Part shown: positions 11,601 through 25,700 of the stretch, piece by piece
Layout of the letters: each line of letters starts with the position of its first letter
How positions within the stretch are numbered: the first letter of the stretch is position 1
Origin: Sitta carolinensis
Taxonomy: Eukaryota; Chordata; Aves; Passeriformes; Sittidae
Assembly (NCBI GenBank): GCA_032173965.1
Contig: JAVUNC010000005.1
Location: forward strand, 44,440,501 to 44,504,500
Length of the DNA stretch: 64,000 nucleotides
Reading direction: 5' to 3'
Translations under genes and position numbers: made by a program
The notes under the pieces: model-generated
The model's input: only the letters and a program-made list of their open reading frames with translations
Database searches by the model: none
Told to the model about the DNA's origin: nothing

Positions 11601-14558
11601 AGGAGTGAGCAGGAGCATTTCAGTGCAGCAGCTTTGCTGACCTGAGCCACCAATGCCAGGGAAACTGCTGGTCCTGTCTCCTCTTTATTGCAGAAAGAAC
11701 GTTTAAAGCTTTGTTGATGAACTGAAATCTAATCTTCCTTTCCTTTCCCTGATAGGGTTAGTTTTCACGTGGATCAATCAGCTGATCCAGGTGACTGCAT
11801 GGCTGCTCACATCCTGGTGGCTGCCTTGGAGAGGCAGCTCTAGCAGGGCACGAGGCTGGAGAGGGCAGGTCAGCACCCCAAGCCCTCAGCAGGAGCTAAA
11901 GCAGTGTTTGTGCACAGGCAGCTGCTGCACTCCTGCCCCTCTTGCTCCCGCACTTTCTGGAGCAAAAACCACCTGCCTTGGTGATTTCGAGTATCAAATA
12001 ATGTTGTGATTAGGATGCTTCTCTTCTCTGCACTTGCAGAGAAAAGGATCTAATCCAGTGTTTCTTGCTCCACACTGTTAGCATAATTTCTTGCAAAAAA
12101 ATCTTTTGGAATAGTCTGTAGGTCAATCTGTTAGACAAAAATATTATTCCCTTAAACCTGGCTGAGAATGTAGACCCCCTTGAATTCTAGTTTCAATTCT
12201 CAATGCTCTAAATGTGTTGTGCTGTGATTAAATTGCAGGTGTGCTACTAAAATTGATAGGTTACATTTTCCAGAGGTGTATTTTACCTCTGTGGGTTTTT
12301 TTTCTAGTCTGTCAAGGTACTTCCCTTAGCTTCTGCTTTTGTTCCGTCTACTGTTATTGATTGCATGGGTTCCAGCCCTCTGCTTTAAAGAGGTGGGAGA
12401 AGTTTGCTCTTTCATTTCTTGCTAGTAAATCCTCAAGCACTTCTACAAAATCATCTTTATCTTCAATAACAGCTGTCATCTTCCTCTGGGCCTGTGGCAT
12501 CAGAAAATGGTGCACTCCTTGCTAATGGCAATGACTTGAATGGAGAAATTAATTTTTGTAGTGTTATTTTCAGCTTTCGACATTAAATTTTTCAATTTTG
12601 CTACTGCAACTATATTATATAGGCAACAACATGATCTCTACAAATAACTAGAATAGCTATCTTATGTTCATTACTGTTTAATATCTTCTTAAAAATCTGA
12701 ATTCCTGTTGTTGTGCAGGGCCTTTGCATCTAAGAAAGGAGAACTAAGGCATCCAAGACCTTTGCTTTGCCATCAGCTGGAAACCATAGATTTGAAAAAT
12801 GATCTCATTGTTGGAAACTGAACCAGCCTTCATTTTGCTGTTTAACATTTGGTTTCCGTCACTGAGGAAGTATGGTAAATTGAAGGAGAGTGAGTGTGCT
12901 GGGGGCACTGTAAGATTTCTGTCAAATTAAACTATGAGCTTGGCGTGCCTTGGCAGGGCTGTTGCACTGACACAGATGGCAACTGTACTGTCCCATACCA
13001 GGAATGCTGATTTGAGCAGACTGCTCTTCTTTCTATGATGAGAACACAAATTCACACCTAACATTCAGTGAAGCGCAACAGACACTAAAAACAATGCATA
13101 ATACTGAGTATTATTTCACCATAAATTACACCTTTGAAAATTTTTATTAGAAAACAAACTCTTTGCTAGTAGGTTGAAGTGTACGGTTTTAGGAAATTGC
13201 TTTCTGGAAGAAGGAACTACTAAGTGGCTCTGACAAAAAAAAATTGCCTATGTGAGTAAATATGTACTGATATTGAAGAAAATAATCATCATCATGGCAA
13301 ATAACTTGTGATCACTGCTATCTGCATTCAGCACATTAGTTCAAACTTATTGTACAAATCTGACCTTTTTTCCTTTCTGTTCACCTCCTTCTGTGTCCAT
13401 GAAATGGACTTTAAAGTTAATATTTATCCTTACACATTCTTTATATTTAGAAATTCTTCACAACTCAAGGTATAATAAAAGTCAATATGCAGATACATTC
13501 TTTGCACCACGATAAATGTTTGGAGTGTCAGTTGCCTTTGATTGAAAACAATAGACAAGGAATATCTACTATTTACTCTTTGTGTGAATATATTAATATA
13601 TATATATTCACATTAATTTATTGTTTAACCGCTAGACTTACCCACACCCACCAAAGCTCCAAATCTGTTCTGTAATGCATAGTTTGATTTTTCAGTATGT
13701 ATGTATTTCATATAGATACATTAAAAAAAATAAAATTTAAAAAATCAGTTCTGTTTCTTCTAGACTGTTCATAGTTCTGGCACACTGTGCACACATCTCT
13801 TGAGCAGAAACTCTCTGCAGGACCTAACAGCTACAAAGAGGGGCAATTGGGTTCATATACTCTTGTGGCAGCTCTCAAACATGGGTGGGAAGCCCCTCCT
13901 TTCTCTGGGTTTGTCATGGGATGCATTTTGTCACCTCTTACTTAGCACTGAGTGTTTAGTAGGCTCCCTTGTTGTTAGCAAGAGGCTAGAAGTAATTTTT
14001 GTGTTTTTGTTTCCATAACCCACTTCCTGTTTGTGTGCATGAGAGCAGAGATTTTTTATTGTATGAACAATTTACTCAAACTGGAATGAGATTAGCTGGG
14101 CTGGCAGAGAAAGCCATTCTGAGGGATTGTCTGCCTGAACACGCCCTTTCCTTTTGGTGACATCAGTTCACCATCTTAGAGCTTTTAGTAGTTCCCTTGG
14201 GCAGTCTGTAGAGAGTAGTAACTTCTTTTGTATTTGATTAGTCAATTTTGGCCTACTGACTCATAGCTGTCATCTCGAAATAACACTTTTTTGGTATATT
14301 CCAATTGGGATAATAGTGGTGGAAAAGTTAAAGCAGGTAAAAGAAAAAGTACAATTTTGTTCATGTGCAGGGCAATTCAAATAAATAAAAAAATAAATAC
14401 AAGTTAATTCTCAGTACCATCTCTCTAAAACAAGTGATTGACACTAGAAAAAAAAGTGTGGCTTTTCGTAGATAAACCATTTAAATGGAAAAAAGCCTTT
14501 CAAAGTGTGTTTTTCCACAGTAGAGGTGGCATTACAGTGTAGTTTTGAATATTCAGTC
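5881..14558. other. Noncoding AT-rich stretch
   Basis: Unique sequence with the 30-base T run at 8,588. A GC-richer patch at about 11,570-11,960 has short open frames on both strands without recognisable motifs. The segment at 6,230-6,500 has several TAATTA-type words but is otherwise unremarkable. Confidence 0.6.
8588..8617. repeat. Poly(T) run of 30
   Basis: Thirty consecutive T bases, the longest homopolymer in the window, preceded by G and a further five T. It may be the A-tail of a - strand retroposed sequence, but the bases to its right (TATAAAGCTACACGG) show no recognisable element. Confidence 0.9.
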
Positions 14559-14584
14559 TTTTTTTTTTTTTTTTTTTTTTTTTT
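14559..14584. repeat. Poly(T) run of 26
   Basis: An uninterrupted T run. GC-richer sequence begins about 20-60 bases to its right. No element ends or target-site duplication were found by eye. Confidence 0.9.
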
Positions 14585-17206
14585 CAAAATCAATTTCCTG
14601 ATACTGTCCCCTGCACTTTTCTAGAAGCAGGGAAAGGCAGGCAGAAGTTTGAGAAGTGCCCCACTTTGCAGCCAGCTGACTTTCTCTGTGCTGATTATGT
14701 AGCTCAGTATCCCTCCACTTCCCTCGTTTTCCAGCTTTTGGGGTTTTAATTTATGGGGTCTGGGGTGTTTCCTTCATCACAGTCCATGTATCCATCTCTG
14801 CAAGGTGGTGGTAGAGAGCAGGGAAGCAGCTGGGACTGGGATGAGCTGTCTGCCACAGTCTGTGCAGTGTTTAGAGGTGACTTGTGTTTTGTACACAAGC
14901 TCTCCATGTGACAGGGGCCAGCAACGAGAACCTCAGCACTGGAGGGGGGCTGCCATTGTCCTCCCCCAGTCTGCCAGCCAGGCTTGGCACCAGCCAAATC
15001 TGAAGACTTCAGGCTAGTGAGGCAAGAGATGCTGCTGCAAGGTTTCTATGGAGACAGAAGTGGAAGATGAGAGACAACTAATAAGAGGCCAACTCAGACA
15101 GCTCCTGGATAGTGATTTGAAAATAAGGACTTTTAAAAATATCCCTTTACCTTATTTTCCCCACCTAATCTTTGTTTCTGAAGAAAGAAATCAGAAAGGC
15201 AGTGGATTGCCAGCAGCAGTGAATGAGAGCTCTCACTCAACACTTTCATCTGTTGGCTGTCATGCAAGACCTGTAAGTAGCAGTTTACTAAAACTGGCTG
15301 CAGGCTTATAAAGTGTGTAGTAATTGTAATTTTGGACTAGAAGAAAACGTGAAATGCATTTTAAAGGTGTTTTTCCACTCCTGTTTTCATCCTTTTGAAT
15401 GCAGTAACTTCATGGATAGCACAAAGGCTCTTTCTAAGCCGTGAATTTGCACTAGATATTAACTGTGGCAAAACATATGTGTATTTTACTGTATTCAAAA
15501 TATTTCTGCTGTGTTTTACCTGTATGGCAAACAAGATATAGGTGCTATTTCCTTTGATATGTTTTGTTTCTCTTTATCCTTCACAGTGTTGTCCCCACAC
15601 TGACAACTTTTAATGTAGACATTAGAATGTTTCAAGAAAAATTCTATGAAGGTGTTTCCAAGAAAGATCTTAGATGAAGGTCATCATGTATCAGTGAAAA
15701 AGAGAATTCTTTGCCAAGTCTCTGTTTTAGTTTTTATTTCTTTCTCCTCAAAGGATTTAGGAGGTGGGAAATGATGATTTTATGAATTTCTTACCTAAAA
15801 TTTAAACTTATACAATATAATTGGAATTAAGGGTGAATTTTTTTCTTTCAGTCTCATGCTGGATTGATTTTTTGCTGCTGTTATGTTAATGTGAAGCTTG
15901 GATGCTTGTATTACCCTTTAGAGAACAGAAACTAGATGAGATTGTGACTCAGCTTCTTAATCAATTTTTAAAATTCTGTTGAGAAATTAAAAATAAAGAA
16001 AAAAAAGTACGCTCAAGAGAGGTGGCAGCTTCACAGCTTAATATAATATGTCAGTTCCCATATACGCTGATGCTAAATCAGAATGAGAAAACCAGCTAGT
16101 TGATATCCTTTTGAATTTGCCTGTGTCTTCTTAGACTGAAGTGTCCTGTTCTATCCCTCTGACCTGTGCCTTAGGAATCCAAGGGACCCTGGGGCAGAGG
16201 TGGTGTGTTCTCTGTCCTGTCACAGGTCCTGTTACATGTGTTAGATCCCATATCGTACCCAGAATCTGATTTGCTCCCCAAGGTCACTTGTGCTCTGATA
16301 GGCATGTCAGTGAACATGTGGCTTTGTGATGCTGCTGGGAAAACTCTCCAGAGAAACAAAGGGGTGGCGAAGATCAGAAATCAGCTGTTTATGAAAAATG
16401 GGAGCACTGTTGGTTGATTTAGGTAAAGTTCAGTAGGAATAAACTCCTGCACTTCATACTGCAGATGAGAGGCACTTCTGAAATTTCAGAGAAAAATATC
16501 TCTTTGTGTGTATAAGTGGGAGCAAAGAACAAAGTGTCTGGTCAATTTGAATGAGAAAAGTTATTTTGCTGGAAAAGGGCATATGCGCAAGGAGGGCATT
16601 TGAACTCTGCATTTACCAAAAATGTTTTCTAAAGTGTTGTAGAAAAATTCAATAACCTTTAGAAAAAGTTACGAAAACTGAAGCGCCATTATGGTGTAAA
16701 CCAAATAAATTTGATTTACTTCTAAATTCAAATTGTTGGAGGTGATGTAGATTTACATTAAACAGACATTCCGTTTTTTATCAGTCTTGTTTTGGAAGAA
16801 GAAAGAGGAAAAGGAGTGGGGTGTTGAGGATGGAGTAGCTAAGCCTTATTTTAATTAATAGTGATTTAAGTATGAGCAATTTCCAGCAATTTTTTTTTCT
16901 GTATTTCCTAGAGAAAAGAAGAAAATGGTAACTATCTACCAGGAGTTTTATTTTTCCCTTTGATGTACTCTACATTCCTCCTGTTGATCACAATATCCTT
17001 AACAGTCGTGCTTCCAGACTTAAATGTGTAACACATGCTGATTTGTCCTCCCAGAGGCATGCTAGATTTGACATGCATTACACAATTTGACTTTTTAAAA
17101 TACCATATTTGTCACTGTTGAAAAGCTTCTAAGACTGTAAACATCATTATTTCATAAAACCCAAAACAAAACCAACTGCAAAAGGCATCAATTGCTATAG
17201 CTTGCT

Positions 17207-17246
17207 ATACATATACATATACGTATATTTGTACATATACACAGAT
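17207..17246. repeat. (TA)/(CATA) degenerate microsatellite
   Basis: Alternating pyrimidine-purine sequence made of imperfect CATATA and GTATAT units. Confidence 0.65.
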
Positions 17247-20200
17247 ATAAGTTTAGAATATTCATAAAAATATTGAATGTTGGAATTGTTTAGGTACCAT
17301 AATATGCAAAAGCAATTTCCAGTAGATTTTTACTGCTGTAAAATAATCCCTCTGGGCCTAGAATTGGTCTTCCACAGCACCGTGCCTGGTAAGTGCTGTT
17401 TTGAGTATCTCTTAAAGATGCCAGAATAAAAGTAGGGTTGTACTACTGTCAGTACTGAAAGCAGGTCAATGAAATATAGTCAGGTAAGCGTGGAAGGTCC
17501 CCTAGGAAGGTGGTCTAGGCTCTTAAATGCTTCCTAATTTTTATAGCACATTATAGACTTTCCTGGATTGCCTTTTAAATCTTGCATCACGTGACAGCAG
17601 TGGAAATGCTGCCAGAAGGATTGGTAGACATACTTATGCATTTGTGGAAAATAATTGAGACTGTATGTAAGTAGTGAGGGTAACACCCATCACCACAGCC
17701 TGGGAACATAATTAATTAAAATATTATTTTTTATGTTCCTTTTCTTAACTAGCCCTGCTGGCACAATTTAAGCTTAAACTTAATATATTTAATGATGTTT
17801 AATAATATTTACATTAGTCCAGCTGGCATGAGTCTCACTAAGGGGAAAAAAATAACAGTTTTGATATCATTCACTTAGATACTCATGTGGTAGGTCCTGA
17901 CACGTCTGTAGAAACTGAACAGTGTTAACTTAGGGTAGTACTACTGCAGGGCACTTTCAGGCTGGGGGGAGCAAATGGTAACTTTTTCTCTGAATGCTTC
18001 TTTTGGAAGAGATATTTAGGAAGCAATTTTGCAGCTTTGGTTCTGCTTCAGTGTAGGTGTTTGGGTTTTTTTTTAATCCATCCTTATGAGTTTTTCTTTT
18101 GTTGCTTTACCAATTTCATTGTTCTGGAATGTTGCACTCATGTGAGATAGTGCCCTTGAGAGAGAATCAGAGAGAGAGGAGGGGTCTTTGAAGCAGCTTG
18201 AGCTAATCTGATTCATCCTCAAATTATCTGTGTTCCACAGGACTGTCTGCCTGGTGAGTATATGATAGCCATCCATCAGCATTTTCAACTCTGTAGAGGT
18301 TGTTTCAGGCAGAGGTCAGATTTGTACAGCTTTTGTTAGAAGAGAGGGAGAGCAACCAGTTGGAAAATCTATTTAATTTTGTTTTTCCCCTCCATGTGGA
18401 ATTCTCTCTAAATTTTTTTCCCTATCTTTTGTCTTTAAACATTCTCAGAATTGTAAACTGCATTGACAGAGAGGACCATTTCTTAGTTTAACAAATCTCA
18501 CTAACCATGGTATTTTCTACTGTTCAGACTTATTTTTTTCCCTCTTTAATGCCATCTCATTATAACTATCATATCTTCCATGTCACACTAAGTGATTTAG
18601 TGAATCTGGTGAAATATAGACAAATGTGTTCCCTTGGCCATTGGTTCAGTTATCTTCACTTCTCTCTAATTGAAAGAAATTGTGTCTTATTTTTAAACTT
18701 TATCATTCTCCATCATTTTCCTTTCCCTCCATTTTATTCTTTTGGGCTGGGTTCAGGATAAATGCACTGTGTCTCAGAGGAGCTTTTTTGGCCTCTTTTG
18801 AGCAGGTTCCTGAGCCTTCAGCTTTCTTGAGATTGTATATAAAGTGTCAGTTTTGGCCAGGTTGAATATTTGTTAAGGTAAAGGAATTAGCTAACAGGTC
18901 AGAGGACTTTCCTGAATGGTGATTTTAATGTTCATGAATACTATGTTTAATTAAAATAAAGTAATAACTTTAATTTAAATAGAGCCAGCTCAGGATAGAC
19001 TTGTGGACCAAAATAACATAGCAGGGTTGACTGCTAGAGCAGTCATAAGCCTCCTGGCAGGAGTGTACTGGGAAGAGAGAGCTCCTTAGAAAAGGAATTT
19101 ACTGCTGTGTTCACAGGATGAACGGGTTGATACAAGAATATGTGTGTGTGGGGGGGGAAAGAAGTCTCTCTGTCCTATGACACAATTAGTTCAGATTTAT
19201 TTATCCTTACACCAGAACATCATGAGGAGAAGGTGGCCAGAGAAGAGAGCCAGATAATGTTTCTTCTGCTGCCCTGGAAGAACAAGTTTTAAAACCCTTC
19301 CTGGCAGTGTGAAGCTGAATTGTGGAATTCAGTGCCAGAGCAAATTAAGGAGGACAAAGGTGTAAGTTAAAAATGGAATTACTGAGATTCTTGGAGGGTA
19401 GATATCACGGTGGCTATAAAATGTAACTGTCATGATGTACCCTGTTCATTCAAGTTAAGTTTCAACCTCCAGTTCAACTGACAAGTGGGAGGAATATGTC
19501 CTAGTTTTATAATCTTCCTTGACTGCCTGCTCTGAACCATGGTCACCGGCCAAGCATACACAGTACTGGCAAGACTATTCTTGCAGGTCAAGGGGCTTGG
19601 ATTTTTTTCATCCAGAAATGAGATGCTTATTTCAGTGAATAGTTCTGTATTTTTTAAAGGTTGCACTGAAAATTAATTCTCAAATTATAGCATTCAGCCT
19701 TTGCTCTGATCTGCATAAAAAGGCAATGCACAGGTGCTCATGAGGAACCCGTAGTGATCAGGCAAGTTGGATCTTTTAGCAGAGTTGTCTTCTCTTTGTG
19801 CAGCTCTAAATCTCCTGTAGGAATTCAGTTACATCATTACCATCACACTTTCTGCCTACAGAATGAATTCAACTGGGATCTTGGATCCCACATTCATGCT
19901 TCTAGAAACTGCATCCTGTGGTTTCCTCTATTACATTTGAGATGGTTTGCGTTCTTTAAAGTTGTGTCAGGAGCAGCTTAATTTTGTGTCAGGCTAGCTA
20001 GATTTTTATGTCACACTTATAATTTTGTGTCAGACAGGACAGCTTTAATAGATTCCAACTGTCTCTCCCTGATAAGGATGATTTCTTTTTTTCTTTTTAA
20101 TTTTGTACTGGTATAGAAAGAGGGCTTCGGCTGAATACAATCTATTTAAAGTTTGATTTTCTATTAAAAGTTTTATAATTAGAGAAGAAAAAATACCAGA

Positions 20201-20597
20201 AATTACTTATTATGCTAATTTTTTTCTGTAGCTTCTTGATCGATGGCAATCTTGAATATTTTTGGAATCAGCCCATTAAAGCATATTTAAGGCTTAAATT
20301 CCAGGTTTATGTTAGTATGCTGATTATTTCTGAAAAATGTGACTGGCACATAGTGAATTATGCTGTTGAGTTCTTCAATCATAAAACAATTATCTACAAG
20401 TACATCTCAGTCCATTCCCCACTGTTCTTTCATTATTCTATTCTATGTTCCTGGAAGAAGTAAGATAAGACTGGGAATCTGGTAGGGATGGGCTTTGGTG
20501 AGTGGGAGAGACATTAACAGTACTGAAGGCTGATAGTTACTTTAGGTTTTTAAAATCCCTTCTTCGGCTTTGAAGCTTAGTATATTTAGTAAAGAAA

Positions 20598-20622
20598 AAA
20601 ATGCTAATTTAATTAGCATTTT
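20598..20622. other. Perfect 12-bp inverted repeat around one base
   Basis: AAAATGCTAATT and AATTAGCATTTT are exact reverse complements separated by a single T. Each arm holds ATGCTAAT, an octamer-like word known from POU-domain sites, and a TAATTA-type homeodomain core. With the single-base centre, it can be read as a symmetric binding site rather than a hairpin with a proper loop. The arms stop matching immediately outside. Confidence 0.75.
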
Positions 20623-20994
20623 CATTTATGGATAATTCTGTTTCAAGTTGTCCTTTCCCAAGACTAGTTTTAATATTGGGGTTATCTGTTCCAAGAAAAT
20701 AGAAAGCAAACTTTGCTTTTAGGTAGTGGGTCGGGAATTTACTTAAACATGAATCCTTGAGTAGGAGAATCGCTTGAGTTCTCTTTAGCTCTACCTTAAT
20801 TGCATTGAAAAGTTTCAGGAGATAGTTGTATGAAATATACTCCATCATTTAGAGATTTATGGAAAATTATTTTAGAGTAAAAATACTAAGTTCACTTGAG
20901 CTACTAGTTCACAATTTTGAATTGTGTAAAATATAGCCCATACATATTGAGATGGACATTATTTCTCTTGGTAATTGACTAAATTAAATTGAAA

Positions 20995-21014
20995 CACACA
21001 CACACATACGTGCG

Positions 21015-21063
<49 letters not shown>
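20995..21063. repeat. Composite (CA)n-(CG/TG)-(CA)n-(TA)n microsatellite
   Basis: A CA block, then TACGTGCGTGCGCG, then about 16 CA units, then about eight TA units. The whole tract alternates purine and pyrimidine almost without break, and the CG/TG core has CpGs that are rare elsewhere here. Such sequence is prone to Z-form DNA and slippage. Confidence 0.9.
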
Positions 21064-22788
21064 TAATAACATTTTGGTGGAATTATACCACTTATATGTA
21101 TACCTCTTAGAAGCCTTGAACCTGAGTTCCTGTAAAATATTTTTAGGTTATATTAAACAGTATAGCAATATAGATTGATAAAGCCCAGGGAAACATGTCT
21201 TTTTGTCTTTATTACAAATCCTGTTGGCATGCAAGCGTGTATGATGGCCTGTGCATCTTTTGTTTTCTAGAATTCCAAAATCTAAGGAACACTCTTTTAA
21301 AATTTTGTTATTCTAATCCACATTTTATATCTGTTTGCACAGCAAAATTTAAATCACTGAATACAGCTTCATAAGTTGTAAGCTTACATTTCATATTTGG
21401 TTCTTGAAAATGCCTCCTTGTCCTGGAAGAAGATCTGAGCTGATGCATGTTGGTCAGAAATAGTCTCAAGTTTCCAAGCACCAAAGATCTTAGTATTTCA
21501 TAGCTCTTCCTAGCTTGATTTCAACCTAATTTGGCACATAAATTGTAGTTGACCTCAGACAGAATAATTCAGATGTTTGAACCTCTTAGATGTGTAGCCA
21601 AAAGCGAATTGTCTTGTTGCATGTATTTTTAAACATCTGCAAGCTGAGCTGAGAAGCAGAATGCAAATTCTAGGACTTGAAGATACCTGTGAGATTATGA
21701 AAATCCCTTTGGGACTGCAGAGAATCCTGGTGCCTATGAACATGATATTTTTCCTAGGCATGGTGTATTTAGAATTTAGTATTTGCTTTAATTTGTGGTA
21801 ACAGAAGTAAAAATGACAATAGAAGCAGCTCATCAATAATTTAATAATAAATGTATAGTCCGGGACTGTACATTCAACTTTTGTTGAATCTTTTAATGCC
21901 TATTCTATGAGGACTGAAGAATTGTTTCCTGCAGTTGGTATTTCTATTTTATTGGGATAGAAGAATAATTTTTTGTTCATGCATGAAAAAAAAAAAAGTT
22001 GTAGCAAATTAAGACTAGCAGAATTGGTTCTTTCAATAGCTTTCTTTTAGTTAAGTAGGTACCAGTACACAGACAAATGATACTTTCAATTGATTGCAGA
22101 GGAATTCCCATGCCTCTTAGTTAGGTATAAGAAACAGCTAACTTCTCAGTTCATGATAAGTGGGGCTTAGGTTAGGTTGGGAGCTTGTTGAGTACTTGGG
22201 AAATTTGACTAATAAAAGATGTGGTGATTATCTTAATTAAATGTTGCATATATCTCTATAATTTCCCTACATTATACTGTAATTTTTGCTTGAGATATTT
22301 CATTCTCTAGGTTTTTTTAGAAGTAGTGGGGGAAGGCTAAGTTTCAGCCTAAGTTTGAGGAGAATTGTGTCTAAACACCGAGTTTTTGAAATGCTTTTCT
22401 TGTCTGAAACCACGGGTTTGATTCCAAGACAGGATTGTTTGGTCCTTCACCATTATAAAGCCTATAAAATGGGCTCTGATGAGATTTTTTTTCTGTGGAG
22501 GCTGTTCTCATAAGCACTTCTAAAAAAGGATTCTCTTGACTACAAAAGACGTGGCTCTTTTTATAACCATAAGTTCCTTTGGCCCAATTTCTGTCTAGTT
22601 GTCGGTCCTGAACATACACTCACCCTCTTCTACCAGCCATTCTGAACAAAGTTGCATGTCAGTGAAAAGACTTGTCTATGCACTGATTCATGAGATCCTC
22701 TCAAAGTTTTGAAAAGTTTCAGTACGTTTTTGGAAACCTGGTGAGTGTTGAGATTAAAACAAAAGATCTCATGCATTAAGGAAATGGC

Positions 22789-22799
22789 GGGGGGGGGGG
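22789..22799. repeat. Poly(G) run of 11
   Basis: Eleven consecutive G after GAAATGGC, in an otherwise AT-rich intron-like region. It is an isolated homopolymer. Confidence 0.85.
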
Positions 22800-25700
22800 A
22801 TGGCACCGTGTTTAGATAACTTCACATTGTGTGCTGTTAAGCAAAGACACAAATTCAGAAGGTTCTAAACTTACCTTGGGCTTCTTCAGTTTGCCTATTG
22901 GGTTATTGGTTCTAAAAGCTGTTGTATTATGAAACTGAAGGCAATAAATCACATGGGCCCCCACAAGTTTGTGAGTTCATCTGGCATCCCCATACAGGAT
23001 CTGCTGCCACACATGAGACCAAACATGCTGTCATCTCTCCACAGAGATCCCTTTTCTTCTGAAAATCTTGTGTTAAAAAATAGACAAGTATTTTGGTCCA
23101 GGATAGCAAGCTTTTTGTTTTGAGTCTTAGCAGTAGAAGCCACAGTAGAAATTGCCACTGTGATGGTGGGGTTATGTTTGCCTCTTCACCTTCAGTAGTG
23201 TGGTGTGCAGCAGCTGCTCCTCGGAATACTCCCCTCCCTGATCTCATTGGACTAGCATATATCTAACAGCCTGGCAGGGTTAACTGAGTTAACTGGTATC
23301 TTTTGCAGCCAGTGTAGGTAAGGAGCTGTAGTTATGATCTTTTTCCCATCTTTGTCATGGGAATTAGCTGTTGTTTTCTCCCACGGGCCACAGAAAAATG
23401 TTGGCCTTGAGCTTTGGAAGTTTGAAGTAGAGAAAAAGGAAAGAAATGACTGAGCTCCATACCATAAAGCAAAATATCTAGAAACAAAATCCAGACGGGC
23501 ATTTGGGTGTGGTTTTGAGCAGTAAGTCACCATATTTAGGAGCAATGATTTTGTATATCAGCAACAAGGAATACGCAGTGGCCTTAGCTGGTGTAATTTC
23601 AATTGAGTATAATAGAATATTGTAGCTTTCTGACTATATACATTAAAATAGGTTGACATACCAATACCTGATCCAGAAGAAATGTGTTAGAACTTCATCC
23701 TTAAACACCTTTTAACTTGGAGTCTTTTCAAATCCAGGTTTGAAAGGTGCCAATGATTCACAGGGATGCACATTGTCTGGGAAAATGAAGCTCCTCCGGG
23801 ACTGGCAGTTTTGGGATGTTGACCTCAAAAACAGCTGTCTGAGCAGTGTTCCAGGAGAGTGTAAACAGGGAGAGAGTCTGCTACGTCCTATTTAAAGAAA
23901 ACAATAGTGTGATGTGGTTTTCTGGGGTTTTCTTGCCTCAAAACTGTGATGATTTTGATTAACTAAAGTTTTTGATAATGTCTGATCATAGGGTAAACTG
24001 AAGTGTAGGGCCTGTTTGAGAACCAGTTTAGCTATGAAATGAACGCTAATTTATTATGAGTTTAAAAGGAAACTATGTTTTTGGGGAAAAATACTGGGAT
24101 CTATCAAGTCAGGTCTTTATGTGAAACTAAGTGAATTTAGCAGGTTAGCTGTTCTTGTGGGTTTATTCCTGTCATGTCTTAAGACAGAAAGCAATGTGTC
24201 TTTGTCACAAAGCAACTGCAAGTGTGCAATTTCAAATGAGGATGTCATCTGTATTGTGGCAAACACCCTTTTTACTTTCTGTTTTCAGGACTTGCTGACA
24301 GAGCAGCAAATTTATCACCAATCACCTTTGTCTCATCTTGCATTTTCCCTCCACAGATGCCGGGGTCTTGCTGAGCCATTGCCAACCCTCGGCAAGGGTC
24401 GAGGAGAGCAGGAGGCTGTGGAGAGCAGGAGGATTGCAGTGATCCTCTTCCCTGTCCTGGGGGAGACAAATGCCAAGTGTGGCAAAACCCTCTGGGGGGG
24501 TAACACAGGTGCGTGAAAAATGTTGGGAACGTGGCTCCATATTGATTTTATATTAATGTTTGACATGCAGAGTGGGAATAATATTCCAGTGGCAATTCCT
24601 CTCAAGACATGCATCATTATACAAAATAAATGTCAGTGTTTGCCCTCCAGGCATGCAGCCTTCTGATTCACATAGATTCACATAGATAATTTGAAGATTT
24701 TGAAATTTAGGCTCCTCTTCTTATTCACTCCTCCTTCTCAGCAGAGAAAAATTAATTAGTGTGTCCTGAAATTATTGTTATGAAAATAACATCAGGGTTT
24801 TCTTTTTGTCCTTTTGCTCTTCTTTGGCAATTTTGAGCAATACCAAATGTTCAGGCTCACCAACAAAAATAAATGCTGTGGTTTGATCCATCCTGCTTCT
24901 CTCCTGCTCTCTGCTGCACCTCCCTGTGTGTCCCTCAGCCTTTCTGATGACTTCTTAGCAAAAGTCCCATTTTGGATAGTCAGTATCAGAGAGCACAGAG
25001 TCGGAAAGCATAAATATAATCTGATAAATCACAAGTCAGTGATTGGTAAAAGTCAAGTTTTGATAAAAATTAGACAAGTCCTTAAAAGTATAAGCCAGAC
25101 TTCATAAGCAAGTCTGATACTTTTCTTGAATATGCTAGTTTCTAGGCTATTACAATTATGTTCGGGTGCAATGTGAAGCTTTTGAAATTTTATTGTCAGT
25201 GAAAAGTGCACGTTTCATAGCTGGAGACTGAAATCCACTATTCCTTTAGTCAAAAAATGTGCATGAAAAAGGGAAAAGAATATTTCCACACTCTATACTG
25301 TCAGAGTACAAAGGCTGATGGTGTGGGAATGCCCTGATATTTGTGCAGAGAGGTCATGTTCTCCTCTGCTGAGAATGACGTCTGTAAACATCATGGTGGA
25401 GAACATTACTCACTGATACATGGAAAGAAACATCTAATAGACTTATCTTATTGCCTGAGAAATATTTTGAATAATGTGAAAGAATTTGTCTCTTTTCTGA
25501 ACCTGAAGGCAAGACTGAAAAAGTCCATGGTGTGAGTTTTCCATGGTGACTGAGATCAACCAGATTGGTGGGACTTGTATGACTTGAGCATGTAGCTGCT
25601 ATCTTCTGGGAGCAGGACTTGATTCTCACTGCAAATTTTCTGGAGCTGTCTGTCCTTTCTGTGTTTTTTTATTTGCTATAGACAGGGAAAAATTAAAATG

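Larger units (their letters stand above)
14585..20994. other. Noncoding stretch with two GC-richer patches
   Basis: Patches at about 14,770-15,310 and 16,140-16,420 carry overlapping frames of 60-90 codons on both strands; none has a domain signature or paired splice sites I trust. A threefold short repeat (TTGTGTCAG) lies at 19,962-20,033. The rest is plain AT-rich sequence. Confidence 0.6.

Noticed and set aside
24121..24516. 131-codon + strand frame
   Set aside because: It starts at GTG, has no domain, and overlaps three opposite-strand frames in a GC-richer patch. No upstream promoter or splice context supports it.
24665..24688. Tandem ATTCACATAG units resembling a CR1 tail repeat
   Set aside because: Only two copies are present and no CR1 body adjoins them.
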